This document shows, piece after piece, positions 45,511 to 56,678 of a stretch of DNA of 64,000 nt. The notes beneath the pieces were generated by a model. It did no database searches. It was not told the origin of the DNA and was given only the letters and a program-made list of their open reading frames with translations. The DNA comes from Mannheimia cairinae (GTDB lineage Bacteria; Pseudomonadota; Gammaproteobacteria; Enterobacterales; Pasteurellaceae). A program made the translations under genes and the position numbers. Within the stretch, counting starts at the first letter, position 1. Each line of letters starts with the position of its first letter. The stretch lies in assembly GCF_028649535.1 (NCBI RefSeq), contig NZ_JAQSJE010000002.1, positions 62,001 through 126,000 on the forward strand, in the 5' to 3' direction.

Positions 45511-47147
45511 TGCAGTTTAAAAACACACGCCGTTTTTATCAAATTATTCACACCTTCTTACGCTATGGTATTGATGAGGCGATTCCTAATGTGCCTTTAA
45601 CGCATAAAATGAAATTAGGGCGTAAAGCCCTCTTTTGGGTGCGAAATCAGCATCAAGATAAGCCTTACGGGGTTCGCTTACGTTTGGCATTGCAAGAGTT
45701 AGGGCCGGTTTGGATTAAGTTAGGGCAAATGCTTGCCACTCGCCGAGATCTGTTTTCGCCGGAACTTGCCGATCAACTGGCACTATTACAAGATAAAGTT
45801 GAGCCCTTTGACGGAAAAGTTGCCCGTCAGATTATGGAACAAGCCCTCGGTGGTTCGCTTGATACTTGGTTTGATGATTTTGATGAAAATGCGTTAGCTT
45901 CCGCCTCCATCGCTCAAGTGCATACGGCAAAATTTAATGAAAAACAACCGCTTGCAGGCAAAAATGTGGTGTTGAAAGTGATTCGCCCAGGTATTGAGCC
46001 AGTTATTAAATCGGACTTAGAGCTAATGTATAAACTGGCACATTTTATTCCGAAATTATCGCCTGATGGTAAACGCTTACGAGCCGTTGAGGTGGTGCGA
46101 GAGTACGAAAAAACCATTTTAGACGAGCTCGACTTACTAAAAGAAATGAGTAATGCGGTGCGGTTAAAAGCCAATTTTGAAAATAGCGAAATGCTCTATG
46201 TGCCTGAAATGTACCAAGATTTCTGCCGTAAAAACTTGATTGTAATGGAGCGTATTTATGGTATTCCCGTCTCCAATATTGCAGAGTTAGAAGCAAACGG
46301 CACCGATATGAAACTTTTGGCAGAACGTGGTGTGCAAGTGTTTTTTACGCAAGTGTTTAGAGACAGTTTTTTCCACGCAGATATGCACGCAGGCAATATT
46401 TTTGTCAATCGTGAACACCCAGAAAATCCACAATATATCGGCATTGACTGCGGTATTGTCGGCACCCTAAACCATAATGATAAACGCTATTTGGCGGAAA
46501 GTTTTGTTGCCTTTTTTAATCGGGATTATCGCCGTGTTGCGTTAATGCACGTGGAATCCGGCTGGACTCCTCCCGATACCGATATTGATAAATTTGAGCA
46601 AGCATTTCGAGAGGTGTGCGAGCCAATTTTTGCCAAACCACTTTCTGAAATTTCATTCGGACACGTCTTGTTAAATTTATTTAATGTTGCCAGAGAATTT
46701 AATATGGAAGTTCAGCCTCAGTTGGTATTACTGCAAAAAACTTTACTTTATATTGAAGGTTTGGGCAGACAAGTTTATCCACAGCTTGATTTATGGCAAA
46801 CTGCAAAACCTTTCCTGCAAAATTGGTTAAATGAACAGGTAGGCGTAAAAGCGGTTATTCGAGATATTAAACAACGTTTACCGCAATATCGTGAGCATTT
46901 TGCAGAATTCCCAGAAGCCCTATTTAAAGCATTACAGCAGCAAAAGCAGATCAATTTTAGATTAGCGGAAATAAATGAAAGCCTAAAAGCTCAAAATTCA
47001 AGCGGTAACAGTCGTTTTATTACGCTTTTACTTTCAGCTTCTGTGATCATTGGCACATTTTGGAAATTTGAATCTTTGCCAATTTGGTTGAGTGTGCCAT
47101 TATTAACATTATTTCCACTGCTATTGATTTTCACGCAGAGGAGGTAA
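45510..47147 (+). CDS. ubiB: Ubiquinone biosynthesis ATPase/kinase UbiB
   Basis: ABC1/ADCK-family atypical kinase-like ATPase that assists ubiquinone synthesis, probably by extracting lipid intermediates from the membrane. The 545 residues include the diagnostic KxGQ motif [15 protein letters not shown] near residue 70, the alanine-rich [13 protein letters not shown] nucleotide loop near 130, and [13 protein letters not shown] near 288 with [11 protein letters not shown] as the metal-binding segment. Two C-terminal membrane helices follow at about 500-542. It is translationally coupled to ubiJ. Confidence 0.97.
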   Translation: MQFKNTRRFYQIIHTFLRYGIDEAIPNVPLTHKMKLGRKALFWVRNQHQDKPYGVRLRLALQELGPVWIKLGQMLATRRDLFSPELADQLALLQDKVEPFDGKVARQIMEQALGGSLDTWFDDFDENALASASIAQVHTAKFNEKQPLAGKNVVLKVIRPGIEPVIKSDLELMYKLAHFIPKLSPDGKRLRAVEVVREYEKTILDELDLLKEMSNAVRLKANFENSEMLYVPEMYQDFCRKNLIVMERIYGIPVSNIAELEANGTDMKLLAERGVQVFFTQVFRDSFFHADMHAGNIFVNREHPENPQYIGIDCGIVGTLNHNDKRYLAESFVAFFNRDYRRVALMHVESGWTPPDTDIDKFEQAFREVCEPIFAKPLSEISFGHVLLNLFNVAREFNMEVQPQLVLLQKTLLYIEGLGRQVYPQLDLWQTAKPFLQNWLNEQVGVKAVIRDIKQRLPQYREHFAEFPEALFKALQQQKQINFRLAEINESLKAQNSSGNSRFITLLLSASVIIGTFWKFESLPIWLSVPLLTLFPLLLIFTQRR

Positions 47148-47319
47148 TTTTGTAGAATGGCTAGTTTTATCTTAGTGCAATTAATTTAAAGAAGACGCAA
47201 GATCAAATAAGCGGTCGTTTTTTAGGAATTTTTTGCAAAACCCCTTTTCTATATGTCAAAGTGGCATATAATAAATAACAACTTATTATTCACCCTAATT
47301 AAATTAAGAGGAGTTTTTT

Positions 47320-47541
47320 ATGGGCGGTATTAGTATTTGGCAGCTTCTGATTGTTGTTGCAATCATCGTATTACTTTTCGGTACAAAAAAATTACGTACG
47401 TTAGGGACTGATTTAGGCGAATCAGTAAAAGGTTTTAAAAAGGCAATGGCTGATGATAAAAAAGACGCTGAGTTTGAAAAAGTTGAAGCGAAAGAAGCCA
47501 TTTCTGCAGAACAAAAAGCAAAAGACAAAGAGCAGGTTTAA
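47320..47541 (+). CDS. tatA: Sec-independent translocase subunit TatA
   Basis: Pore-forming subunit of the twin-arginine export system. A 73-residue protein: [29 protein letters not shown] is the single N-terminal helix with the conserved Phe-Gly hinge. An amphipathic helix ([13 protein letters not shown]) and an acidic tail follow. AGAGGAG is upstream. A TATAAT at 47267-47272 without a strong -35 may serve as its promoter. It begins the tatABC operon, three bases before tatB. Confidence 0.96.
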   Translation: MGGISIWQLLIVVAIIVLLFGTKKLRTLGTDLGESVKGFKKAMADDKKDAEFEKVEAKEAISAEQKAKDKEQV

Positions 47542-47544
47542 TCC

Positions 47545-48189
47545 GTGTTTGATATAGGTTTTTCCGAATTATTACTAATTATGGTTGTGGGCTTAATTGT
47601 GCTTGGCCCCAAACGTATGCCGATTGCGATTCGTACCGTAATGGGCTGGGTTAGTACAATTAGAGGTTTAGCCGCAAATGTACAGAATGAGCTTGCTCAA
47701 GAGCTGAAATTACAAGAATTAAAAGATAGTATTAAAAAAGCAGAAGAGTTGAATATTAGTTCGCTCTCGCCAGAATTAAACAAAACGGTTGAAGATTTAA
47801 AAATGTCGGCAACGCAGTTACAAGATTCTTTAAATTCAGCAAAAAATGAATTTGATAATAATGCAACCAAAACAGCGTCAGTCAAAAAATTGACAGATGA
47901 AGAAGTTGCAGAAATTCAACAAAAAATTGAGCAAGAGAGCCAAGCATTAGAGGCTCAAAACTCGCAAAAAACAGAAGAAAATCAACCGCTTGAAAGTGAA
48001 AGTTTAAGCGAACAATCTGATGTGGAAACAAGCGATAACGAGCTATCTGCTGATGAGTTAGCAGAACTTGCGGAAAGCGATGAGTCGCTTTTAACGCTTG
48101 AATCTTATTACCCGCCAGATGATGATTTAGCAACACCAGCTTCTGTTGAAACAAACAAAAAATCGGAGGGGAATAGTGTCTCAAGTTGA
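47545..48189 (+). CDS. tatB: Sec-independent translocase subunit TatB
   Basis: Forms the Tat substrate receptor with TatC. The first 20 residues ([26 protein letters not shown]) include the single membrane helix with the TatB-type Gly-Pro hinge. An amphipathic helix reaching about residue 100 follows, then a long acidic tail rich in Glu, Ser and Asp. At 214 residues it is longer than E. coli TatB, mainly in the tail. It overlaps the tatC start by 14 bases. The start codon is the first codon of GTGTTTGATATAGG (GTG at 47545). Confidence 0.93.
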   Translation: MFDIGFSELLLIMVVGLIVLGPKRMPIAIRTVMGWVSTIRGLAANVQNELAQELKLQELKDSIKKAEELNISSLSPELNKTVEDLKMSATQLQDSLNSAKNEFDNNATKTASVKKLTDEEVAEIQQKIEQESQALEAQNSQKTEENQPLESESLSEQSDVETSDNELSADELAELAESDESLLTLESYYPPDDDLATPASVETNKKSEGNSVSS

Positions 48190-48931
48190 TGACTCTCAAC
48201 CACTTATTACCCACTTAGTTGAGCTTCGGAATCGATTATTACGCAGTTTCGTCTGTGTATTAATTGTATTTTGTTGCTTAGTTTATTGGGCAAATGACAT
48301 CTATACTTTATTGGCGACACCTTTAACGGATAACCTGCCAGCTGGGGCAACAATGATTGCAACCAATGTGGCTACACCGTTTTTTACACCAATTAAATTA
48401 ACGATTGTTGTTTCGGTTTTTTTGTCTGTTCCTTTTATTCTGTATCAAATTTGGGCTTTTGTTGCTCCTGCACTTTATAAACAAGAAAAACGTTTGGTTT
48501 ATCCATTATTAGTTTCAAGTACCTTGTTATTTTATTGTGGTGTAGCCTTTGCTTATTATGTGGTATTCCCTCTTGTATTTGGTTTTTTAACTAAAACAGC
48601 ACCAGAAGGGGTAATGATGGCAACAGATATCAGTAGCTATCTTGATTTCGTCTTAACGATTTTTATGGCATTTGGTATTTGTTTTGAAGTGCCTGTTGCG
48701 ATTGTTTTATTGTGTTGGGCAGGTGTAACAACGCCGGAAGACCTCAGAGGAAAACGTCCATATATTGTGGTAGCGGCTTTTATAATTGGTATGTTCCTGA
48801 CTCCACCAGATATTTTCTCTCAAACACTTTTAGCTATTCCAATGTGCTTATTGTTTGAAGTAGGATTAATATGTGCAAGGTTTTATAAACCGAAAGATGA
48901 TGAAGAACCATCAGAGCAGGCTGCACAATAG
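48176..48931 (+). CDS. tatC: Sec-independent translocase subunit TatC
   Basis: Polytopic receptor of the Tat system that binds the twin-arginine signal. Six membrane helices and the family segments [17 protein letters not shown] (residues 7-23) and [19 protein letters not shown] are seen. I start at GTG 48176 (251 residues), which is preceded by a strong GGAGGGG. In-frame codons further upstream to 48146 lie within tatB and lack a ribosome-binding site. It ends the tatABC operon and is followed by a terminator; tatD is not adjacent. Confidence 0.95.
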   Translation: MSQVDDSQPLITHLVELRNRLLRSFVCVLIVFCCLVYWANDIYTLLATPLTDNLPAGATMIATNVATPFFTPIKLTIVVSVFLSVPFILYQIWAFVAPALYKQEKRLVYPLLVSSTLLFYCGVAFAYYVVFPLVFGFLTKTAPEGVMMATDISSYLDFVLTIFMAFGICFEVPVAIVLLCWAGVTTPEDLRGKRPYIVVAAFIIGMFLTPPDIFSQTLLAIPMCLLFEVGLICARFYKPKDDEEPSEQAAQ

Positions 48932-48943
48932 TATTATTGATGA

Positions 48944-50012
<1,069 letters not shown>

Positions 50013-50028
50013 ATTGTAAAATAATCAA

Positions 50029-50084
50029 CAAGCGGTTGTTTTTAAAAAGGAATTTGCAAAAATTTTAATAAAAACAACCGCTTG
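50029..50084. terminator. Uptake-sequence dyad between hemB and the peroxidase gene
   Basis: CAAGCGGTTGTTTTTA (50029-50044) and its exact inverse TAAAAACAACCGCTTG (50069-50084) form a 16-bp stem. The arms contain uptake cores. It lies between convergent genes and has A/T tails. Confidence 0.8.
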
Positions 50085-50111
50085 CATTATAAGTTAGATA
50101 ATCAGTTTAAG

Positions 50112-51497
50112 TTATTTCAATAATTCGCCTTTATATTCCCCAGTTAGTGCTTCAAGGAAAGAGGTAATATCATTTAGCTCTTGATCAGATAACGTTTTAC
50201 CGCTTTGATAATGTGCCATTACCCGAACGGCTTCTTTAAGATCTGTTATAGTACCATCGTGCATATATGGAGCGGTTAAGGCAATATTTCGTAGTGTTGG
50301 TACTTTGAAGCGATGCATATCTCTTGGATCTTTGGTTTGTGAATAACGACCTTGATCATCAGCAGTAATTGGCGTGCCACGTGCTTTAAAGTAGTCATCA
50401 TATAATCCCATATATTCAAAGGATTGCCCGCCCATTGCAATACCAGTATGGCAAGTATCACATTTTGCATTTTGGAAACTCTCATAGCCACGTTTTTGTG
50501 CCTCAGTCATTGCATTTTCATCACCTTTTAAGTAGCGATCGAAAGCACTATTTGGTGTAATTAATGTTTTCTCAAATTCAGCAATAGCATCTGTTAAAGT
50601 TTCTTTAGTTATATTTGGATATATGCTTAAAAAACGTTGTTTGAATTCATCATCCGCTTCAAATTTAGCAATAATATCTTCCCAATTTTCAGACCCCATT
50701 TCAACAGGGTTTAGCGGAGGTCCTTCTGCTTGCGTTGCAAGTGAATCAGCACGCCCATCCCAGAATTGTAGAATATTAAAGGCAGCGTTATACACTGTTG
50801 GTGCATTAATTCCTCCCTTTTTGCCCTCAATACCTGTTGAGGTTTGTAATCTGTCTGTACCTCCCTTATCTAATTGATGGCAAGTATGGCATTCTATTGA
50901 GCCATCAGCAGAAAAGCGTCCATCAAAAAAGAGATCGTGCCCTAGTGCAACTTTTTGGGGATCGGTTGGTAAACTTTCAGGGATCGGCTGAATGAAACGT
51001 GAAGCATCCGCACCTTTAGTTTCTTTTGGTAAAAAACGTTCACGTTGAGTATGAATCCAATCTTGTAGAAGGGCTTTTTCTTCAGCATCAGGGCGGGATC
51101 CCCAATGGAGGTGAATGAAAGAAGCTATTGGCATTTCATTATTGATTAAAACTCTTTCTAATTTAGCAAGATCTACCTCAGAAAGCTTTTCAGGGTGCTT
51201 GATACCCTCTAAAACGGGATCTAATTGGAAAAAGCGATTACCTTTTTCAATATCCTTTTGCATAATGGTGCTTGCAACAGGAAATTTGGCATAAAATGGT
51301 AATTCAGCAGAGGGGGAGTGGCAGTATTGACAACCATTTTTCAATAAAACATTTGCGATCTTTTGCTGTTTTTGATCAAATTGCATTGTAGCAAGTTGTT
51401 TTTCAGCCTGTGAATGATCAAAGAAATGTAGATATCCCACAACGGAAAAAAAGCTAGCCAACCCTAAGGTAGTAGCAGAAATAAGGCATTTTTTCAT
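50112..51497 (-). CDS. ccp: Tri-haem cytochrome c peroxidase (YhjA type)
   Basis: Periplasm-facing peroxidase that reduces H2O2 with electrons from the respiratory chain. An N-terminal hydrophobic anchor or uncleaved signal (residues 5-25) is followed by three haem-binding CxxCH motifs: CQYCH at 56-60, CHTCH near 205 and CDTCH near 350. The extra N-terminal haem is the hallmark of E. coli YhjA, which takes electrons from quinol; classical enzymes have two. HRFKVPTLRNIALTAPYMHDG is the MauG/CcpA-type segment. The upstream FNR box suggests expression under low oxygen. Length is 461 residues. Confidence 0.92.
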   Translation of the reverse strand: MKKCLISATTLGLASFFSVVGYLHFFDHSQAEKQLATMQFDQKQQKIANVLLKNGCQYCHSPSAELPFYAKFPVASTIMQKDIEKGNRFFQLDPVLEGIKHPEKLSEVDLAKLERVLINNEMPIASFIHLHWGSRPDAEEKALLQDWIHTQRERFLPKETKGADASRFIQPIPESLPTDPQKVALGHDLFFDGRFSADGSIECHTCHQLDKGGTDRLQTSTGIEGKKGGINAPTVYNAAFNILQFWDGRADSLATQAEGPPLNPVEMGSENWEDIIAKFEADDEFKQRFLSIYPNITKETLTDAIAEFEKTLITPNSAFDRYLKGDENAMTEAQKRGYESFQNAKCDTCHTGIAMGGQSFEYMGLYDDYFKARGTPITADDQGRYSQTKDPRDMHRFKVPTLRNIALTAPYMHDGTITDLKEAVRVMAHYQSGKTLSDQELNDITSFLEALTGEYKGELLK

Positions 51498-51530
51498 TAT
51501 TTTTAACTCCTATTAGGTATAAGAGGCTCT

Positions 51531-51572
51531 ATTATTAAAGAATGGGAGATAGAATTCATTGATTAAAATCAA
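51531..51572 (-). promoter_or_regulatory. FNR site and -10 element of the peroxidase gene
   Basis: TTGAT-TAAA-ATCAA (51559-51572) is a perfect FNR consensus. A minus-strand AATAAT (51536-51531) lies 32 bases from its centre, so FNR would bind near -40.5. Confidence 0.75.
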
Positions 51573-51654
51573 TGGTTTTGATTTTTATTTTCTATCAATG
51601 CCATTTGCCTTTTTAATCAAATATAAATTTATTTTATGAAACAGATGAAAAAAT

Positions 51655-51697
51655 AAGCGGTGATTTTTAGTAAAGTGTTTCCTAAAAATCACCGCTT
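51655..51697. terminator. Hairpin terminator downstream of the pirin gene
   Basis: AAGCGGTGATTTTTAG (51655-51670) pairs perfectly with CTAAAAATCACCGCTT (51682-51697). The arms contain an AAGCGGT core, another uptake-sequence dyad. Confidence 0.75.
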
Positions 51698-51760
51698 GTG
51701 TGCAGATTTATCTTTGATATTAACGTATTAGTTTTTGGTTGCTTTAAGAATACTAGCTTC

Positions 51761-52450
51761 TTACACTAAATCAAACAATAAAAACTCGACATTGCTTTGT
51801 GTAGCAATTTCTAATATGGTTTCTTGGCGAATACCTAACGCATCACTAGTTGAAAGCTCAATACCATTTACCGCAAGGTTACCTTTTACCACCTGCAGCC
51901 AATAACTACGATTTGGGTTAAGCGTGATTTGTTCTGCTTTTTCTGCTGGGTATTGGTAACGCCACAATTTCATATCTTGATAGATTTTAAACGAACCTTC
52001 ATCGGCATTTGGCGAAAGAATTAATGTCGCCCCTTCTTTATCTGCAAATTTATCTTGGCTATAGCGTGGTGTCACATCTTTCTGATTTGGAATAATCCAA
52101 ATTTGGTAAAGATGCAGTGTTTCTTCTGAATCTGGGTTAATTTCGGAATGAAAAATCCCTGTGCCTGCAGACATAATCTGAAATTCGCCCGCCTTTACTT
52201 CCGTTTGATTGCCCATACTGTCTTGGTGTGCAACTCTGCCATTTAATACGTAAGTAAGAATTTCCATATTATCGTGCGGATGCTTTCCAAAGCCGTGGTT
52301 TGGGGCTATAAAGTCTTCATTGATTACACGTAAGTGTGAAAAATGGATATGCTTTGGGTCGTAGTAATTGGCAAATGAAAAGGTGTGATAACTTTCAAGC
52401 CAATCAAATGAACCATTCCCTCGTTCTGTTGCTTTTCTAATTTGTAACAT
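51761..52450 (-). CDS. Pirin family protein (YhhW-like)
   Basis: A 229-residue bicupin. The metal ligands of pirins are present in GFGKHPHDNMEILTYVLNG (two His and a Glu region near residues 56-64) and MSAGTGIFHSEINPD (His near residue 101). Homologues include E. coli YhhW, which has quercetin dioxygenase activity in vitro; the natural substrate is unknown. FANYYDPKHIHFSHLRVINED is typical for the N-terminal cupin. It is transcribed alone, with its 3' end at an uptake-sequence hairpin. Confidence 0.92.
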   Translation of the reverse strand: MLQIRKATERGNGSFDWLESYHTFSFANYYDPKHIHFSHLRVINEDFIAPNHGFGKHPHDNMEILTYVLNGRVAHQDSMGNQTEVKAGEFQIMSAGTGIFHSEINPDSEETLHLYQIWIIPNQKDVTPRYSQDKFADKEGATLILSPNADEGSFKIYQDMKLWRYQYPAEKAEQITLNPNRSYWLQVVKGNLAVNGIELSTSDALGIRQETILEIATQSNVEFLLFDLV

Positions 52451-52589
52451 TATTTTTCCTCGTACTATCTGTTGATTGGCTTAGTGTACTTGTTTCTGAA
52501 AAATGATAAATATTCGTTTCATAGAATAATTATTTCCTATAGGGAAATAATATAAACTTGATTTTTACGTAAAAGCTTGTAGAATTACG

Positions 52590-52640
52590 CCCCCTTGAGT
52601 TCCCTTACCTCAAGTTGTTTTTTTCATTAAAAAGGATACA
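52590..52640 (+). promoter_or_regulatory. Hairpin leader of yhhQ; possible preQ1-type regulatory RNA
   Basis: CTTGAG (52594-52599), loop TTCCCTTAC, CTCAAG (52609-52614), then TTGTTTTTTT (52615-52624). The hairpin with its T-tail is terminator-like. The loop's CCTT can pair with AAGG of the yhhQ ribosome-binding site (52632-52635), giving an H-type pseudoknot layout like preQ1-I RNAs. Confidence 0.4.
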
Positions 52641-52642
52641 AA

Positions 52643-53308
52643 ATGAACTTTAACACTTACTTTGCAGATAAGAGCAAATATCGCTCACTTATCTTACTTT
52701 CACTTTTTCATATTTTTATTATTACAATCAGCAACTATTTAGTGCAGATTACATTTGAAATTAATGTCCCTTTTACTGATTGGGTTATTCCGAGTACTTG
52801 GGGAACATTAACCTTTCCATTTATTTTTCTGGCAACCGATTTAACGGTACGAGTATTCGGTGCAGAACTTGCCCGCAAAATTATTTTTGTTGTGATGTTT
52901 CCTGCATTAATCATCAGTTATCTGATTTCCGTTTTATTTTTTGAGACCCAATTTCAAGGCTTCTCTGCACTATCAGAGTTTAACTTTTTTGTGTTTCGTA
53001 TCGCTTTAGCAAGCTTTAGTGGCTATGTAGTAGGGCAGTTGCTTGATGTCTTTGTATTTAACCGATTAAGACAGGGAAAACGCTGGTGGCTTGCTCCAAT
53101 GTGTTCGACTATTTTTGGTACACTGATTGATACTTTTGTCTTTTTTGCAGTTGCATTCTACCAAAGCACAGACGAATATATGGCAGAGCATTGGTTTACT
53201 ATTGGCTCAGTAGATTACGCATTTAAACTCTTTGTTAGTCTATTGTTATTCTTGCCACTTTATGGTGTCGTATTGAATCTGATCTTAAAGAAATTGGATT
53301 TACGATAG
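52643..53308 (+). CDS. yhhQ: Queuosine precursor transporter
   Basis: Inner-membrane importer of the VUT/ECF-type DUF165 family, which takes up preQ0 and preQ1 for queuosine in tRNA. The 221-residue protein has six helices. The conserved part is FPFIFLATDLTVRVFGAELARKIIF near residues 53-77, and CSTIFGTLIDTFVFFAVAF follows near 155. AAAGGAT precedes the ATG. Its 5' leader forms a hairpin able to occlude this site. Together with queH it indicates queuosine synthesis or salvage. Confidence 0.93.
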   Translation: MNFNTYFADKSKYRSLILLSLFHIFIITISNYLVQITFEINVPFTDWVIPSTWGTLTFPFIFLATDLTVRVFGAELARKIIFVVMFPALIISYLISVLFFETQFQGFSALSEFNFFVFRIALASFSGYVVGQLLDVFVFNRLRQGKRWWLAPMCSTIFGTLIDTFVFFAVAFYQSTDEYMAEHWFTIGSVDYAFKLFVSLLLFLPLYGVVLNLILKKLDLR

Positions 53309-53328
53309 AAATTTAAAGCCAACGGTTT

Positions 53329-53370
53329 GGGGATTATGCTTAAAAAGAGTATAATCCCCATAATTTTTTT
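53329..53370 (+). terminator. Terminator after yhhQ
   Basis: GGGGATTAT (53329-53337) pairs with ATAATCCCC (53351-53359), followed by ATAATTTTTTT. The -10-like TATAAT in the right arm (53350-53355) could also serve the map promoter. Confidence 0.8.
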
Positions 53371-53387
53371 ATTAAGAGAGTCGCATA

Positions 53388-54191
53388 ATGAATAATATTC
53401 CATTAAGAAATGAAGATGAAATTCAAAAATTAAGAGAGGCTTGTAAGCTAGCTTCAGATGTATTAGTAATGATTGCTCCTTATGTGAAAGAAGGTGTCAC
53501 AACAGGCGAATTGGATAAAATCTGTAACGATTATATTTTGGCAAATGGTGCAGTTTCTGCAAGTTTGGGGTATCACGGCTTTCCAAAATCAGTTTGTATC
53601 TCACTAAATGAAGTGGTTTGCCACGGTATTCCTAGCGATGATAAAAAACTGAAAAAAGGCGATATTTTAAATATTGATGTTACGGTTATTAAAGATGGTT
53701 ACTTTGGCGATAACTCTATGATGTATGTGGTAGGCGAGCCAAGCGTGCGTGATAAACGCTTAATGGAAGTGACATTAGAATCGCTTTATATCGGTATTCG
53801 TACTGTCAAAGCGGGTGTTCGCTTAAAAGAAATTGGTACTGCAATTCAAAAATATGTAGAGAAAGAAGGCTTTTCGGTAGTGCGTGAATATTGTGGACAC
53901 GGTATTGGTACAGAGTTCCATTGCGACCCGCAAGTTGTTCACTACGCAACAGATGATGGCGGGGTAGTGCTTAAAGAAGGAATGGTATTTACCATTGAGC
54001 CAATGGTTAATGCCGGCAAGAAAGAAGTACGTTTAATGGGCGATGGTTGGACAGTAAAAACAAAAGACCGTAGTCATTCTGCTCAATATGAGCATCAGAT
54101 TGTTGTGACCAAAGAAGGTTGTGAAGTGATGACTATTCGTGATGAAGAAATTGCTGAAGGGCGAATTTCTCGCATTATGAAAAATAGTTAG
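53388..54191 (+). CDS. map: Methionine aminopeptidase, type I
   Basis: Removes the initiator methionine from nascent proteins; essential and cytoplasmic. The 267-residue pita-bread enzyme shows the metal ligands in NIDVTVIKDGYFGDNSMM (two Asp), GHGIGTEFHCDPQVVH (His), FTIEPMVNAG (Glu) and SAQYEHQIVVT (Glu). H79-equivalent YHGFPKSVCISLNEVVCHGIP is present. TAAGAGAGT precedes the ATG. The start may be near 53350 for transcription. A terminator follows 75 bases after the stop. Confidence 0.97.
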   Translation: MNNIPLRNEDEIQKLREACKLASDVLVMIAPYVKEGVTTGELDKICNDYILANGAVSASLGYHGFPKSVCISLNEVVCHGIPSDDKKLKKGDILNIDVTVIKDGYFGDNSMMYVVGEPSVRDKRLMEVTLESLYIGIRTVKAGVRLKEIGTAIQKYVEKEGFSVVREYCGHGIGTEFHCDPQVVHYATDDGGVVLKEGMVFTIEPMVNAGKKEVRLMGDGWTVKTKDRSHSAQYEHQIVVTKEGCEVMTIRDEEIAEGRISRIMKNS

Positions 54192-54266
54192 AGTGAGTTA
54201 GATGCCATAAACATACACTTAATTTGCAAGTTTTTAAGTAAAAATAACCGCTTGTAAATAGCATAA

Positions 54267-54298
54267 TGGGATTAAACGTGAGGTTTAATCCCATTTTT
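54267..54298 (+). terminator. Terminator after map
   Basis: An 11-bp perfect stem (TGGGATTAAAC at 54267-54277 with GTTTAATCCCA at 54283-54293) followed by TTTTT. Confidence 0.92.
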
Positions 54299-54377
54299 GT
54301 ATAGAAATCGGCATATTGTTGCATAAAAATAAACGCTATATAATGCAAAATGATGCTAGTTAATAGGAAGAAAGAAA

Positions 54378-54728
54378 ATGGAAAATCAAATTGAGCTTCA
54401 AAAAAATAAGCAACTGCTTTATGTTGCTTATATCTGCTATGTTTTAAGTACTTTTTTAGGTGGCATTCCTAGCCTTATTGGATTAATTATTGTTTATTTA
54501 AAACGTAATGAATTCCAAGGTACAATTTATTATGATCACTGTACATTCTTGATTAGAACATTCTGGATTGCCTTTATTGTTGGTATTATTGGATTATTAA
54601 CTTCTTTTTTAGGTATTGGTCTTATCATTATTGCTATCGCAAGTATATGGTTTCTTGTTAGAAGTGTGGCAGGGGGGCTTAAATTACATAGTGATAGAGC
54701 AATTAACCCGACAACTTGGTTGTTATAA
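54378..54728 (+). CDS. Small DUF4870-like membrane protein
   Basis: A 116-residue protein of unknown function. Three hydrophobic helices are visible, near residues 14-42, 60-80 and 80-100, with the short cytoplasmic-looking loop YLKRNEFQGTIYYDHCTFLIRTFW. The pattern resembles DUF4870 family proteins. AGGAAG precedes the ATG. The gene has its own terminator, 25 bases after the stop. No neighbouring gene suggests a function. Confidence 0.75.
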   Translation: MENQIELQKNKQLLYVAYICYVLSTFLGGIPSLIGLIIVYLKRNEFQGTIYYDHCTFLIRTFWIAFIVGIIGLLTSFLGIGLIIIAIASIWFLVRSVAGGLKLHSDRAINPTTWLL

Positions 54729-54752
54729 ATCAGAAAGCATTGATAGAATCAA

Positions 54753-54793
54753 AAATAACCCTGCTATTGTAGTAAATAGCAGGGTTATTTCTC
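54753..54793 (+). terminator. Terminator after the DUF4870-like gene
   Basis: A 16-bp perfect stem (AAATAACCCTGCTATT at 54753-54768 with AATAGCAGGGTTATTT at 54775-54790) and a 6-base loop. Confidence 0.88.
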
Positions 54794-54937
54794 ATATATC
54801 TAAGCCAATCATTCATCCTTAATATTGCAAAAATGTAAAAATTTTGAGAGGTAGTTCAAATTTTTGTATGTTTTCTGTTTACTTTTTTTATAAATCAGGC
54901 AAATTGAACGCAATTTAATCACATAAAAAGGGAGTGA

Positions 54938-55951
<1,014 letters not shown>

Positions 55952-55998
55952 CTCTTTACTTTAGGGCGAGTTAGATTCGTCCTATTTTATTAATTTAT

Positions 55999-56028
55999 GG
56001 GCGAAGCGTATTCGCCCCTATATTTTTT
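55999..56028 (+). terminator. Intercistronic hairpin between dctP and dctQ
   Basis: GGGCGAA-GCGTA-TTCGCCC (55999-56017) is followed by CTATATTTTTTAT. It reads as a REP-like or leaky terminator element within the operon. Confidence 0.65.
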
Positions 56029-56054
56029 ATTTATCGACTATTTGGGAGCAAAAA

Positions 56055-56678
56055 ATGACTTCTTTAAAATGGATTTGGGAACGTTTTGAAGAGTGTTTTA
56101 TAGTGATTTTATTGACAGTAATGACGTTTGTTACTTTCTCTTATGTCGTATTTAACAACCTTTATAACGTTTTCTTTGACTTAGCCGAAACACTACCATT
56201 TACGGCAAGTTTTGCTGAACCTACTGGCGAATGGGTTATGGAAGCAGCTCAATCAATGACTTGGAGTATTGCTTTAACTAAACTTTGCTTTGGGTGGCTT
56301 ATCTTCTTTGGTGCATCTTACGGCGTTCGTACTGCAGGCCATATTGGTGTTGATGTTTTAGTTAAACGCTTCTCTCGTTCAGGGCAAAAAATTATTGGTA
56401 TTATTGCTGTATTGGCTTCCTTGACATATGCGTTTTTAATTGCCAGAGCTAGTTATGAATGGATCGCTGCAATGTATGTGGCAGATATTGGAGCAGAAGA
56501 TCTACATCAATTCCATTTAAAACAGTGGCACGTTGGGCTAATTATGCCACTTGGTTTTGGCTTAATTGGAATTCGTTTTATTGAAATTCTCGTGCGTATC
56601 TTAACTGGCAAGCAAACAGGCTTAGGATTGGCTGATGAAAGTGAAGATGCAATGAAATTGGCACAAGGAGAAGAATAA
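56055..56678 (+). CDS. dctQ: TRAP transporter small membrane subunit
   Basis: DctQ-type four-helix inner-membrane subunit that joins the binding protein's transport to DctM. The 207-residue protein has helices near 14-36, 70-95, 108-128 and 155-180, and conserved TAGHIGVDVLVKRFS in the second loop. It is somewhat longer than average because of the insert LYNVFFDLAETLPFTASFAEPTGEW after helix 1. GGGAGCAAAA precedes the ATG. Its stop overlaps the dctM start by one base. Confidence 0.92.
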   Translation: MTSLKWIWERFEECFIVILLTVMTFVTFSYVVFNNLYNVFFDLAETLPFTASFAEPTGEWVMEAAQSMTWSIALTKLCFGWLIFFGASYGVRTAGHIGVDVLVKRFSRSGQKIIGIIAVLASLTYAFLIARASYEWIAAMYVADIGAEDLHQFHLKQWHVGLIMPLGFGLIGIRFIEILVRILTGKQTGLGLADESEDAMKLAQGEE

